A stretch of 64,000 nt of DNA from Francisella halioticida (GCF_002211785.1 NZ_CP022132.1:806001-870000), one strand, 5' to 3'. Counted from the stretch's first letter, positions 38,375-49,163 are shown. A program made the numbers and translations. The notes: generated by a model not told the origin, from the sequence alone.

Positions 38375-39865
38375 ATGATTGTTAAGAAGCATGATATAGC
38401 TATAGTAGGTGGTGGGCTAGCTGGAGTAGTTGCAGCTATAGAGCTAGCAGAACATGGCTTAGATATAGCTATTATTTGTGATCAAGTTTATAACAAATGT
38501 GCTAGCTCATATGCTCAAGGTGGTATTGCTGCGATAATATCAGATGAAGATAGCATAAATTTACATGTGACAGATACATATATTGCTAGTGGTAATATGG
38601 CAAACCTTGAAAGTGTAGATCAAGTTGTAAGCAACTCAAACTCTTCAATAAAATGGCTTGAACAGCATGGTGTTGAGTTTGATAAAAAAGGTGATGGAAG
38701 CTATAGTTTACATTTAGAGGGAGGGCATTCTCTAGCCAGAATTCTCCACATCAAGGATTATACTGGAAGAGCAGTTATATCAAAATTATATGAGAAGCTT
38801 AATGAATTTGTAAATATATCAATATATTTAGATCATAAAGCATTTAAATTAATTAGAAAAGATGACAAATGTACTGGTCTATATACTTATAGTAGTAGTC
38901 ATCAAGTAATTAAATTTGTTGCAAAGAAAGTAGTATTGGCATCAGGAGGAGCATCAGGACTATATAAATATGTGACTAGTGCTACAGCTGGTACAGGTAG
39001 CGCAATGATTATGGCTTATGATATTGGTTGTCAGTTAGAAAACTTAGAATTTACGCAGTTTCATCCTACTTGTTTTTTTGGTAAGGCAGGTGAGCCTATT
39101 TTAATTTCTGAAGCTATTCGTGGTAGTGGTGCAATCCTAGAAACAGAGAAAGGCATAAGAGTAATGAAGTCAATTCATGAAAAAAAAGATCTTGCTCCTA
39201 GAGATATTGTTGCTAGACAGATTTATATAAATATGCAAGCAGGTCGAGATGTTTACTTAAATGCTACACATCTTAGTACTAGCCAATGGCAGGATAAATT
39301 TCCGTACATATATCAAAAATTGCTAGAGAATAATATAGATCCTGCTATAGATAGGATTCCTATATTACCAGCAACTCATTATAGCTGTGGAGGAATAAGT
39401 GTTAATAGATACTCACAAACAAATGTACAAAACTTATATGCAGTTGGTGAGGTTTCTTGTACAGGTTTACATGGAGCAAATAGATTAGCAAGTAATTCCT
39501 TATTAGAGTGTATAGTGTATGCTTTGGAAGCTAGTAAGCATATATTAAATAACCTTGTGCAAGGGTTTTATCAAGATAAAGAAGTATTAGACTTATTTGA
39601 TTCAAAAAAAGATTACTCTCAACAAATGGCCGCAATAAGACAGCTAATGTGGGATAATGTTAGTTTAGTTAGGAAACAATCTGAATTAAGAGATGTTTGT
39701 AGGCAGATTGAGCAGTTAGAAAAATTAATAGATCAGGACAGATTATCAGAAAAATATGACTATAAATTAGAAGCATACAAAAAAATGCTTAAATTAGCTA
39801 AACTAACCGTAAGAAGCGCAATATCTAGGCAGGATAGTGTAGGTAGTCACTTTATAAGAAAATAA
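38375..39865 (+). CDS. nadB: L-aspartate oxidase
   Basis: A 496-residue FAD enzyme producing iminoaspartate for NadA. The N-terminal dinucleotide fold is AIVGGGLAGVVAAIELAE. Catalytic-region motifs are HLEGGHSLARILH, QFHPTCF, SEAIRGSGA and PATHYSCGGI, ending with a succinate dehydrogenase-like helical C-terminus. Residues 150-200 (YSSSHQVIKFV) are slightly divergent. It completes the de novo NAD operon. Confidence 0.95.
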   Translation: MIVKKHDIAIVGGGLAGVVAAIELAEHGLDIAIICDQVYNKCASSYAQGGIAAIISDEDSINLHVTDTYIASGNMANLESVDQVVSNSNSSIKWLEQHGVEFDKKGDGSYSLHLEGGHSLARILHIKDYTGRAVISKLYEKLNEFVNISIYLDHKAFKLIRKDDKCTGLYTYSSSHQVIKFVAKKVVLASGGASGLYKYVTSATAGTGSAMIMAYDIGCQLENLEFTQFHPTCFFGKAGEPILISEAIRGSGAILETEKGIRVMKSIHEKKDLAPRDIVARQIYINMQAGRDVYLNATHLSTSQWQDKFPYIYQKLLENNIDPAIDRIPILPATHYSCGGISVNRYSQTNVQNLYAVGEVSCTGLHGANRLASNSLLECIVYALEASKHILNNLVQGFYQDKEVLDLFDSKKDYSQQMAAIRQLMWDNVSLVRKQSELRDVCRQIEQLEKLIDQDRLSEKYDYKLEAYKKMLKLAKLTVRSAISRQDSVGSHFIRK

Positions 39866-39986
39866 ATAATTACTAGAATAATGACTTATTAATTATATTT
39901 CTTTATGTTTTTACTTGTTATAGGCTTTAAAAATTTTTCGTAAAATATTATAGTATTAAGATCATATTTAATTTATAAAATAGTAC

Positions 39987-40334
39987 ATGAAGAAGTATAT
40001 GGTAATTATTCTAAGCTTTGTTTGCTATTGTTCATCATTTGCTATGGCTCATAATAACGTTAGTAAACCATCTATAGAAAGCTATAAAGCTAAAATCATA
40101 AATGCTGATCAGCAAATTATTCAACTAATAGCAGAACGTAAAGGATGGCGAAAAAAAATGTTAAAACTTGAGAAAAAGCAAAATTTACCAAATTATGATT
40201 CATTTAAGGATAAATCATTAGAAAGAACTCGTACATCTTTTGCAATACAATATGATGTTTCTCCTAGATTAGTAGATGAGGTTTTTAGTATGTTAAATAC
40301 GCAGGGTTTACAAACTGCTGATCAAAGTTTTTAA
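39987..40334 (+). CDS. Exported chorismate mutase (AroQ-type)
   Basis: A 115-residue protein with a cleavable signal peptide (MKKYMVIILSFVCYCSSFAMA) and a helical chorismate-mutase type II domain: INADQQIIQLIAERKGWRKK, KKQNLPNYD, and SPRLVDEVFSML. The first conserved Arg of the AroQ active site appears replaced by Lys (YKAKI). Periplasmic AroQ enzymes exist in several pathogens, where their role is unclear. Activity and export both rest on sequence only. It has its own leader of about 120 bp behind nadB. Confidence 0.7.
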   Translation: MKKYMVIILSFVCYCSSFAMAHNNVSKPSIESYKAKIINADQQIIQLIAERKGWRKKMLKLEKKQNLPNYDSFKDKSLERTRTSFAIQYDVSPRLVDEVFSMLNTQGLQTADQSF

Positions 40335-40361
40335 TAAAATATATGTGAGGTGATATAAAAA

Positions 40362-40832
40362 ATGTCTATTTATGATTTTAAGCTTACCGCTGGCGATGGG
40401 TCTGAATTTTATTTACCAAAAAATAAAGTTTTGCTAATTGTTAATGTAGCTAGTAAATGTGGTTTCACAAAACAATATAAAGGTTTAAAACATTTACACC
40501 AGATATATCCTGATTTGGAAATTATAGCATTTCCTTGTAATTCTTTTGGTGGGCAGGAACCTGGTAGTGATGATGAAATTAAAGAGTTTTGTGAAACTAA
40601 CTTTGATGTTACGTTTTCTATTATGAAAAAAACTAAAGTTAATGGTAAAGATTCAGAGCTTTTATTTGATTATCTAAAAGAACATGCAAAAGGAATATTA
40701 GGAACTGAAAGAATAAAATGGAATTTTACTAAATTTTTAGTAGCAAAAAGTGGTCAAACTGTTCAAAGATATGCGCCTAAAACAATACCAGAAGATTTAA
40801 TTCCTGATATTGAAAACTTCCTAAAGGACTAG
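40362..40832 (+). CDS. Glutathione peroxidase family protein
   Basis: A 156-residue thiol peroxidase with the family landmarks NVASKCGFTKQYKGL (peroxidatic Cys), AFPCNSFGGQEPGSD (Gln of the tetrad, resolving-type Cys) and IKWNFTKFLV (Trp and Asn). Bacterial members often use thioredoxin in place of glutathione. The start has a GAGGTGA site. It lies 28 bp behind the exported chorismate mutase and may share a transcript. Confidence 0.92.
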   Translation: MSIYDFKLTAGDGSEFYLPKNKVLLIVNVASKCGFTKQYKGLKHLHQIYPDLEIIAFPCNSFGGQEPGSDDEIKEFCETNFDVTFSIMKKTKVNGKDSELLFDYLKEHAKGILGTERIKWNFTKFLVAKSGQTVQRYAPKTIPEDLIPDIENFLKD

Positions 40833-41003
40833 TTTCTTAACACCTAACCTAAAGTTTAGTTTTAAGCATTAGAAATCTAGAATAGCCTATTTAAAAATTT
40901 TTGGATACATATAAAATCTGACTTTAAATACTTTTTTAAAGTTAGTATGTATGCTTATAATATTTATTAATCTAATAAAATTTAGGAGCTAAAAGTGATA
41001 TCT

Positions 41004-42300
41004 TATAATACCCCATGAAATTGTAACAACAATTTTGAGAATTTAGTTCCTAAAGTAGCTAAACTATAAATGAGCAATTTAGGATAAATGTAAATGAGTA
41101 ATAAGAGAAAAATATATACCGTTGAATTTAAGACTAAAGTTGTCTTGGAAGTATTGGGGAAAGATCAAACAATCACACAGTTATCAGTAAAATATAATAT
41201 TACGCCCAAAAACATAAATAATTGAAAAACAGCCTTTTTAGAAAATGCTGAGTTGGCAATGGATCCATCCAAATCAGTATCACAATATAAAAAAGACAAT
41301 GCAAAGCTTCAAACCAAGATAGATCAGTATTCTAAGAAGGTTGGACAACTAACAATTGAGAAGGAATTTCTTGAGGGAAAGCTCGTAAGCTTGGGATTAT
41401 CTGATAGAAAAGCGATGATTGATCCTAAGCATAAATTATCTGTTGTAAAACAAAGTTGCTTATTAGAAGTTTCTAGAGCTGGTTTATATTACAAGCCTGT
41501 GGTTAACGAACATAAAGAAGAAGTAAAAGCAAAGCTTATACAGATACATGAGGAGATTCCCTGCTACGGCTATATAAAAGCTCATAAGCAATTAATAGAA
41601 GATGGGTTTAGCATCTGTGAGAACACAGTACAAAAGTATCGTAAAGAGTTAGGCATCAAAGCTATATTGGCGGTGAAAAAACCAAACTTAAATTTATCTG
41701 AACCTAACAAAGAGCATGCTATTTATAGTTACAAACTAAAAGGTTTAAGCATATTGAGACCTAATCAAGTTTGGTCTACAGATATTACATATATTAAGAC
41801 TGATGCTGGCACAGTTTATATGGCAGCTATTATTGATTGGTACTCTAAGGCTGTACTAAGTTGGGAGATATCCAACACTATGGATAGTAGTTTAGTTATG
41901 AAAGTTTTAAATGAAGCTCTGTATAAATATGGAGTACCAGAAATATTTAACACTGATCAAGGTAGCCAGTACACATCTAACATTCATATCCAAACATTAT
42001 TGGATAAAAAAATTACTATATCTATGGATGGTAAAGGTAGAGCAACTGATAACATTTGCATCGAAAGATTTTGGAGAAGTGCTAAATGTGAGAGATTTTA
42101 TTTAAATCAATATCCTGGCATTGTTGAACTAAGAAACGATGTGGATGATTATATCGATTTTTATAATAATAGAAGATTTCATGAGTCTATCAATTATAAA
42201 AAACCTATGGAATTTTATTACGATAACTTATTGGAAAAACGGGCGGCTTAGATGGGAACTAAATAATTGAAAATATTGTTTAATTTATTGGGGTAGTATA
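41004..42300 (+). mobile_element. IS3-family element (type 2), complete copy 2
   Basis: A 1297-bp element, identical in length to the copy at 17095-18391, with ends TATAATACCCC and GGGGTAGTATA and a 3-bp duplication TCT at 41001-41003 and 42301-42303. Its removal restores the reading frame of the DUF819 gene. The two transposase translations differ at only a couple of residues, so spread was recent. Confidence 0.92.
41094..42251 (+). CDS. IS3-family transposase with in-frame TGA (copy 2)
   Basis: The same 386-codon frame as in copy 1: the helix-turn-helix N-terminus to TGA at 41223-41225 (codon 44, INN-stop-KTAF), then an open catalytic frame from TTG 41253 with the DDE core (WSTDITYI, NTDQGSQYTS, CIERFWRSAK). 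Differences from copy 1 are V to A right after the TTG and K to E in KPM(K/E)F near the end. The shared TGA means either that the ancestor already had it when it transposed or that the element tolerates it by readthrough or restart. Confidence 0.75.
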
Positions 42301-43378
42301 TCTACATCTCTTTCTTATATATCGTCATTGCTATTAATATGTAGTTTGGTGGTATTTATCTCAAGTAGATCAAAGTCAAAATTATTTGAATATTTTTCAG
42401 CTATCGTAATAATATGTTTTTTAATAGTAGTATTATCAATAGTTGGTTTATGGAATACTCATTCTATCGAAATTAAGCAAACTAAATCTCAGCTTGAAGG
42501 CTTAATACTACCTATAATGTTATTTTTAATGCTAGTTCGATGTGATATTAGGCTTGTAATTAAACTCGGAAGGAAGTTGTTAATAGCTTTTTTTGGAGCA
42601 AGTATTAGCATAATGATATGTTTCATAATCATGTATCTAACTATTGGTAGATATATATCACCAGATGCTTGGAAAGGGTTTTCTGCTTTATCTGCTAGTT
42701 GGATGGTGGGTACTGGTAATATGGTTGCTGTTCAGCAAGCTCTTAATACTCCAGATAATCAGATGGGCTATATACTTTTGACAGATTCAATAAGCTATAC
42801 CATTTGGTTTGCACTTTTATTTGCTCTTATTTTTCGTGCAAAAGTCTTTGATAAGTGGACAAAAGCAGAGTCGTTAGAAGAGCATATTAAAAAAAATGAT
42901 ATTGAAGATTCATATAACCTTAAAGGAGATATTAATTTTGTAGGTATCTTTTTATTAATAGCTATAGCATTTACAGCTACAGATATTGCAAGTATAGTAG
43001 CAACTTACTTACCTGAAACAACGCTAATAACAACAAAAACTTGGACTATATTAATAGTAACCTTCTTAGGGTTTATAGCAGCTATGACTCCAATAGCAAA
43101 ATAAAAAGTGATAGTATTATTGCTAGTATATTTTTATATTTTTTAGTAGCTTTAATAGTATCAGGATCTTCATTTAAAGGTTTTTCTGAAGCTCCCATAT
43201 ATATAGCTTGTGGAATAATGATATTAGTTATACATGCTATAATAATGATAATCATAGCTAAGATATTCAAACTAAATTTAGCTATGTGTTCTATAGCTGT
43301 AGTTATGGCATTACTTGGTTTTCTAGTAGGAACTCGAGGTGGTTTAATAGTTGCTAAAATACTTTTGGGATTTGCAGT

Positions 43379-44448
43379 ATGAATAAAATAATAGATATAA
43401 AAACATCTATAGTAAAAATAGCTCTTAAAAGAACATTTGTAACAGCTATACGAAGTACAAACCATATTGATGCTTTAGTTGTTGAACTAATCTCGATAGT
43501 GGAGTTAAAGGTTATGGAGTAGCTCCTGCAACAACTGCAATTACTGGAGATACTTTACAAGGTATGCAATATATTGTTAGTGAGATTTTTGCTCCCATTA
43601 TTAAAGGATCAAACTTATGTGATTATGAAGAAGTTGTAGAGCAGGCATTTAAGAGAGTTATGTTTAACTCAGCTGCAAAGATGGCTATTGATTTAGCTTT
43701 TTATGATTTATTAGCTAAACAAAAAAATATCTCTGTAGCAGATTACCTTGGTGCAAAAAACAATACTGTTGAAACAGATGTATCTATAAGTTGAGGTACA
43801 GTTGCTGAAACTATACAGAATATACAAAATGGTGTTGAAGCTAATTTTACGGCTATAAAAGTTAAAACTGGTGCTGATTTTAAAAGAGATATTGAGTTGC
43901 TTAAAGCTTTGGACAAAGAATTTGATAAAAATGTCAGGTTTAGGTTTGATGCTAATCAAGGGTGGGGTGTAACTCAAACAAAGCAGTTTATCGAAGAGCT
44001 AAATAAGTATAGTTTGAGTGTTGAGATAATTGAACAGCCAGTTAAATATTATGATATATCAGCAATGCACGAGATAACTCAATTTAGTAATATTCCTATA
44101 GTTGCAGATGAGTCAGTATTTGATGCAAAAGATGCTCAACGTGTTATAGATGAACAAGCTTGTAATATGATAAATATAAAACTTGCTAAAACAGGTGGTA
44201 TATTAGAGGCAAAAAAAATTAAAAAAATAGCCGACAATGCAGGTATGCTATGTATGGTTGGTTGTATGATGGAGTCGCCAGCTGGTATCTTGGCTACAGC
44301 AAGCTTTGCATTAGCTGAAAATATTACTTTATCAGATCTTGATCCTTTAGACTGGGTTACAAAAGATATTTACAGTGATTATATAACTTTTAATGAACCA
44401 AATATTATTTTAAAGGATAATTTGATAGGATTTGGATATAATCCCTAA
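43379..44448 (+). pseudogene. Dipeptide (L-Ala-D/L-Glu) epimerase, frameshift plus TGA
   Basis: Enolase-superfamily enzyme that epimerises murein-derived L-Ala-D-Glu. The opening MNKIIDIKTSIVKIALKRTF overlaps the DUF819 stop. The frame breaks near 43487 and resumes as LDSGVKGYGVAPATTAIT. A TGA at 43792-43794 sits in VSIS-stop-GTVAET, where Trp would fit. The remaining motifs are intact: Lys in AIKVKTGAD, Asp in FRFDANQGW, Glu in IIEQPV, Asp in VADESVF and Lys in IKLAKTGG. It pairs with the DUF819 gene, and both are lost together. Confidence 0.82.
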
Positions 44449-44471
44449 AACGTATAAGTGTTTATTAATAA

Positions 44472-45113
44472 ATGAAAATAGATAGAATATTGATTCTAGT
44501 TCATGGCTTTATTGAAAATAGTAAGGATATGCGAAGTTTAGAAAGTTTCTTTAGACAACATCATGATGAAATTATATCTATAAATTTACCTACTACATTT
44601 GTAGGAATAGATGTGGCAGTTGCAAAATTGTGTCAAGTTATAGAAAATATTCCAAATACAAAATCTATTACTTTCTTAGCCCATAGTATGGGAGGTATAA
44701 TAGTTTGTAAATCTATAAATGAACTACAGCTTGAGAACGTTGAAAAATGTGTATTTATAGCTACACCGTTTAGAGGCTCAAAGATTGCTAATTTTGGTGA
44801 TAAAATTCCTTTTTATTCTAAAATATTAAAACCAAATAAAGAACTGAAAGTAACGGATAAATATCTTGATGTTTGTAATGCTGTATCTGCTAAGTTTTCA
44901 GTAGGATTAATTGCTGGTAAAAGGCATTCAAAAATTAATCTTTTAGCCAGATTTTGTCTTAATAATGATCATGATGGTTTAGTTGAGGTGCAATCTGCTT
45001 TTGCTATAAATAGTGATGATAGAATTATCTTAAATAAAAATCATGGTGAAATTCATCATGATATTGAAACTCTTAAGAAAGTGGATTATTTTTTAAAAAC
45101 AGGAAAATTTTAG
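44472..45113 (+). CDS. Alpha/beta-hydrolase, lipase/PGAP1-like esterase
   Basis: A 213-residue alpha/beta-hydrolase. The oxyanion region is LVHGFIENSKDMRSL, and the nucleophile elbow is AHSMGGI near residue 74. A conserved ATPFRGSKIA follows, and a likely Asp (NDHDGLVEV) and His (GEIHHDIE) complete the triad. No signal peptide is visible, so it is probably cytosolic. Similar bacterial proteins are annotated as triacylglycerol lipase-like or GPI-deacylase-like; the real substrate is unknown. It begins 23 bp after the epimerase pseudogene. Confidence 0.8.
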   Translation: MKIDRILILVHGFIENSKDMRSLESFFRQHHDEIISINLPTTFVGIDVAVAKLCQVIENIPNTKSITFLAHSMGGIIVCKSINELQLENVEKCVFIATPFRGSKIANFGDKIPFYSKILKPNKELKVTDKYLDVCNAVSAKFSVGLIAGKRHSKINLLARFCLNNDHDGLVEVQSAFAINSDDRIILNKNHGEIHHDIETLKKVDYFLKTGKF

Positions 45114-45478
45114 TAAAATAAGTATTATTGTTTGTATCAAAATAAATATAAAACAATAATATTACGCAGCTAATAAAATCTTTGAATAGGAAGTGGGCTA
45201 TAGTTGCATCTGTTTAGTTGGCAAAGTAAGCCAGAGTTATATATGCTAGTAGTAATTTCTATTCTAAGTATCTTGGAATAAATTATAAAGAAATTTCTTT
45301 CTTACATTTTATAAAAATATTAAATTATCTTTGATTTAAATTTTTTTAGCATGATGATACTAATTACGCCATTTGATTGTATTGCTCATGAATATGAATA
45401 TTTTAGATTACATCAATTAAATAGGCATGGTTATATCATAAAGGATAAAGATGGTGTAAATATACCAATAATAAAATT
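45114..45478. other. Intergenic stretch with a weak coding scrap
   Basis: From ATG 45351 a 54-codon frame (HEYEYFRLHQLNRHGYIIKD in the middle) runs across the start of the YHYH gene and stops at 45513-45515. I cannot assign it to a family, and it may be chance or a remnant of the YHYH gene's lost 5' end. The only other structure is a 14-nt palindrome AAAGAAATTTCTTT. No promoter is confidently seen. Confidence 0.3.
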
Positions 45479-46318
45479 TTGTCAGAAAGATCGCCTTACT
45501 GTAGCTATTATGTAGGTAATTATTTTGCATCAGCAAATGATTTCAATTTAGGTCAAGAAAACTCGTCATATATGACGGTAGAAACTAATGATGAGGATTG
45601 TGTCATTATCAGTAATGGTATCCCTAATCATGCTTATGATGATGCTGAAGTAGGATCTTTTCCAAATAAGGTGGTACCACAATATCAAATATATATAATA
45701 TCCAAGAGCCCTAAACAAGCAGCTAGACCAACTCCTCTATCTCTGAGAATGGATAATGCAATTATGCTTAATGGAGTTAAAGTTGATTTGCTTGCAGCAG
45801 GTTGTTATGGTGTAGGTGATGGTAGAATTGGTTGTTTTAATTCAAATGCTAAATGGCGCTATAATCCAGTGTATGAAAAATCAACTTTCATAATGGATAG
45901 TCATCATGCTCATTCTCAACCTGATGGTACTTATCACTATCATGCTTCACCAAATGCACTATTTAAAAATAACTCATCAGTAGAATCTCCTGTGATAGGT
46001 TTTGCAGCAGATGGCTTTCCTATTTATGGAAGTTATATTAATAAAGATGGTAAAATAGTTGCAGTCAAATCAAGTTATCAGTTAAGAAAAGGTAATCGTC
46101 CAGATACTCAAGATAGCCCTAGAGGTAAGTATACAGGAGAGTTTGTTGATGATTATCAATATGTAGTTGGTAGTGGTGATTTAGATGAATGTAATGGTAT
46201 GGTACATAATAATTATTATGGCTATTATGTTACTAAAGGATACCCTTATATTATTAAATGTTTTAAAGGTACTCCTAATAGATCATTTATGAAAAAACAG
46301 CCTAAGCACAGGTTCTAG
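45479..46318 (+). CDS. YHYH-domain protein, N-terminus probably lost
   Basis: About 279 residues with the YHYH domain: MDSHHAHSQPDGTYHYHASP is its hallmark, followed by GFAADGFPIYGSY and the C-terminal MVHNNYYGYYVTKGYPYII. YHYH proteins are usually exported and of unknown function. Here the only start in frame is a TTG at 45479 without a ribosome site, a stop lies at 45446 in the same frame, and no signal peptide precedes SERSPYCSYYVG. So the gene is probably 5'-truncated, and the domain itself is complete. Confidence 0.65.
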   Translation: MSERSPYCSYYVGNYFASANDFNLGQENSSYMTVETNDEDCVIISNGIPNHAYDDAEVGSFPNKVVPQYQIYIISKSPKQAARPTPLSLRMDNAIMLNGVKVDLLAAGCYGVGDGRIGCFNSNAKWRYNPVYEKSTFIMDSHHAHSQPDGTYHYHASPNALFKNNSSVESPVIGFAADGFPIYGSYINKDGKIVAVKSSYQLRKGNRPDTQDSPRGKYTGEFVDDYQYVVGSGDLDECNGMVHNNYYGYYVTKGYPYIIKCFKGTPNRSFMKKQPKHRF

Positions 46319-46392
46319 TAATTTATCATATAAAAGTTTGTATCTTTAGCTTATTATACTTATATATAGAGTAGTTCTTTAGGTCTTTAGAT

Positions 46393-47880
46393 ATGGCTTT
46401 TATTACTGAAAAACAAAGTCGTGAAATTGAAGAATATGCTATTTCTCAAGAGTTAAACCTTATGGAAAATGCATCTGATGAGATAGTTGAATTTATTAGT
46501 AACAAATTCAATAAACAAAATAAAATCCTAGTAGTTGTTGGGTCTGGTAATAATGGTAGTGATGGTATTGCTGCTGCTATTAAACTCTATAAGAATCAAT
46601 ATGATGTTGATATATGTAGAATTTTTCCTAAAGGTAATCAAGATAATCAAAGATATTATGATGGGTTTTCTAAGTTAAAGAACCCTCTGAAAGAGTTAGT
46701 AAGTATTGATGATTATGACGTAGTTATAGATGGGGTATTTGGCATAGGTTTAGATAGAACTTTACAGGGAGATGCTTTAGAGCTTGTAAAAACTATAAAT
46801 CAAAATTCAAAGTATATATTAGCTATAGATGTACCTAGTGGCTTGGGGGCTTTTAACGCTAGAGTATATGAAGATGCTATACAGGCTAATGAAACAATTA
46901 CATTTTTAGCAAATAAGCAAGGTTTGCATACTGGAGATGGTTTAGATTATGCAGGTAAAGTAACAGTTAAAGAGCTAATTGATAGTAAAAATATTAAACT
47001 TAGCCAGTCTGAATATCAAGTTTATAAAAACAATATCCAAGCTATAAATCTAGAAAATATCCTTAGAAAAAAGAAAAATACTAATAAAGGAACTTATGGA
47101 AATTTAGCAATAGTTGGTGGTAATGTTGGCATGAATGGCGCTTTACAATTAGCTGGTAAAAGTGCTCTGTATAGTGGTTGTGGTAAAGTTTCAATGATAT
47201 CTCTAGATATGGACTTTCGTGTAGATATGTCTATGCCTGAGCTAATGACAAAATCTTTGCAGAATATCCCTAAAGATCTAGATACTTTCTCAGCTTTGGT
47301 AGTAGGGGTTGGCTTTGATACAACTGATGACTCTCAACAAATCTTAAAATTGATAATTGATAATTTAACACAGCCAGCAATTTTCGATGCAGATGCTCTA
47401 AATATAATAGCAATAAATCAGCAAATCAGAGAAAAATTTATTAATTTAGAAAATAAGGTTATAACGCCACATCCAGCAGAAGCCGCAAGATTACTTGGCT
47501 GTACAACCCAAGAAATTCAAGAAGATAGATTTACTGCAGTTAGAGCTTTAGCTAAAAAATATAATACCACAGTCGTACTAAAAGGAGCTGGAAGCCTAAT
47601 TTGTAAAGATAATGAAATCTATATAAATGCTACAGGTAATCAAGGTATGGCAGTAGCAGGGCAAGGTGATGTGCTATCTGGAATTATTGGTGCTTTTTTA
47701 TCACAAGGTTTAGATACTTTATCAGCAAGTAGATTAGCTACATATGTACATGGCTTGGCTGGGGATAATTTAGCTAAAAAACTAGGTGGATATGTTGGGA
47801 TACTTCCTAGTAGGGTGATTGAAGAAGTTTGTGAGGTTTTAAATAAATTGAATAAAAAAACTATAGTGATAGACAATTAA
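46393..47880 (+). CDS. nnr: Bifunctional NAD(P)H-hydrate epimerase/dehydratase (YjeF)
   Basis: A 495-residue repair enzyme. The N-terminal YjeF_N epimerase domain has GSGNNGSDGIAAA near residue 52 and DGVFGIGLDR. The C-terminal ribokinase-like ADP- or ATP-dependent dehydratase begins near residue 225 with GTYGNLAIVGGNVGMNGAL and ends with GNQGMAVAGQGDVLSGIIGA. Together they reconvert damaged NAD(P)HX to NAD(P)H. Length is normal and the start is supported by the family N-terminus. Confidence 0.95.
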   Translation: MAFITEKQSREIEEYAISQELNLMENASDEIVEFISNKFNKQNKILVVVGSGNNGSDGIAAAIKLYKNQYDVDICRIFPKGNQDNQRYYDGFSKLKNPLKELVSIDDYDVVIDGVFGIGLDRTLQGDALELVKTINQNSKYILAIDVPSGLGAFNARVYEDAIQANETITFLANKQGLHTGDGLDYAGKVTVKELIDSKNIKLSQSEYQVYKNNIQAINLENILRKKKNTNKGTYGNLAIVGGNVGMNGALQLAGKSALYSGCGKVSMISLDMDFRVDMSMPELMTKSLQNIPKDLDTFSALVVGVGFDTTDDSQQILKLIIDNLTQPAIFDADALNIIAINQQIREKFINLENKVITPHPAEAARLLGCTTQEIQEDRFTAVRALAKKYNTTVVLKGAGSLICKDNEIYINATGNQGMAVAGQGDVLSGIIGAFLSQGLDTLSASRLATYVHGLAGDNLAKKLGGYVGILPSRVIEEVCEVLNKLNKKTIVIDN

Positions 47881-47955
47881 ATAATGCTAGTTTAAATTAA
47901 CCTAATAATTAATCTTATTAAGATACCTAAAAGCGCAATTATATAAATGTGATCA

Positions 47956-49163
47956 TACCCTCCTATTTGGGACACTTAGGTGTTAAGAAAAGGAGACAAG
48001 ATGAGATATACAAAAGAGTTTAAAGATGAAGCTGTTAAATTATGTTTACAACCAGATGCAAATAGACGATAAATAGCAGATAATTTAGGGGTTAAATATA
48101 AAACCATTTGCAGTTGGATATCCAAAGCCATGTCAAACCCTCAGAAAGAAATAAAGATAGATTATAAAACGCAGTACCAGCAACTATCTTTTGAAAATAC
48201 TGATTTGAAGAAAAAACTCAAACAGGCAGAAACAGAGCGTGAAATACTAAAAAAGGCACAGCTTACTTTGCAAAGCAAAATCTGTAAGGTACGCCTTTAT
48301 TAAGGAGCATTATAAAGTTATGCCAGTAACAACACTATGTAAATCTTTGAATGTGAGCACATCTTCATATTACAGATGGATTCATAAACCTATAGGTAAA
48401 AGGCAATATAATGATGCTGAACTAGATGATGCTATTTTAATGAACATAAATCTAGATATGGAAGTGTTAGGATATACAAAGAGCTTAAAGATATGGGTTG
48501 GAAAGTTACTCAACCTAGAGTATCTAAACGTATGAAATTACTTGGTTTACATGCTAAAGCGGCTCGTAAGCATAAGAAAACTACAGATTCTAACCACAAC
48601 AAACATGTTTATGATAATTTATTAGAACAAAACTTCACTGCTTTATCTGTAAATCATAGGTGGGTTACAGATATAACTTATGTACCTACACAAGAGGGGT
48701 GGCTGTATCTTTGTGTGATTATAGATTTATTTTCAAGATCAGTTATTGGTTGGGCAATGGATTCTAGGATGAAAGCGGATTTAGTTTGTAATGCTTTAAA
48801 TATGGCATTATTTAGAAGAAATTTTCCTAGTGGTGTGATTATACACTCTGATAAAGGGTCACAGTACTGTAGCAAACAATATCAAGACATTATTAAAGAA
48901 CACTGGCTACTATCAAGTATGAGCTCTAAAGGATGCTGTTACGATAATGCTGCTTGTGAAAGTTTCTTTGGAACTTTAAAAGTAGAGTTAGTACATGATG
49001 AAAGCTATAAAACTAGAGAAGAAGCTAAACTATCAATATTTGAATATATTGAAGCTTACTATAATACAAAAAGGAGACATTCTACAATAAATTATATGAC
49101 TCCATATCAATTTGAATATATAATGGAAAATGAAGTAGTAAACTGTCCCAAATTGACGGGGTA
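47956..49163 (+). mobile_element. IS3-family element (type 3), degenerate
   Basis: A 1208-bp element with ends TACCCTCC...TTTGGGACA at the left and the matching TGTCCCAAATTGACGGGGTA at the right, flanked by GATCA at 47951-47955 and 49164-49168. The transposase inside is dead. It lies next to a truncated 3' piece of a type-2 element. Element borders come from the inverted ends and the duplication. Confidence 0.85.

Larger units (their letters stand above)
40995..43382 (+). pseudogene. DUF819 (YjcL-like) membrane protein, IS-interrupted and frameshifted
   Basis: The gene starts at GTG 40995 with an AGGAG site, reads MIS, and is broken by the IS at 41004-42300. Deleting the IS and one TCT duplication joins it in frame as MISTSLSYISSLLLICSLV. 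A second lesion, an indel in an A-rich run near 43097-43108, separates the frames ending IAAMTPIAK and beginning IKSDSIIAS. About ten membrane helices with the DUF819 pattern (SASWMVGTGNMVAVQQAL) are readable. The stop TGA overlaps the next gene's ATG (ATGA). This is a predicted transporter-like protein paired with a dipeptide epimerase. Confidence 0.8.

Noticed and set aside
43082-43465. A 127-codon minus-strand frame across the DUF819/epimerase junction
   Set aside because: It spans two plus-strand genes with strong homology, and the open frame is incidental.
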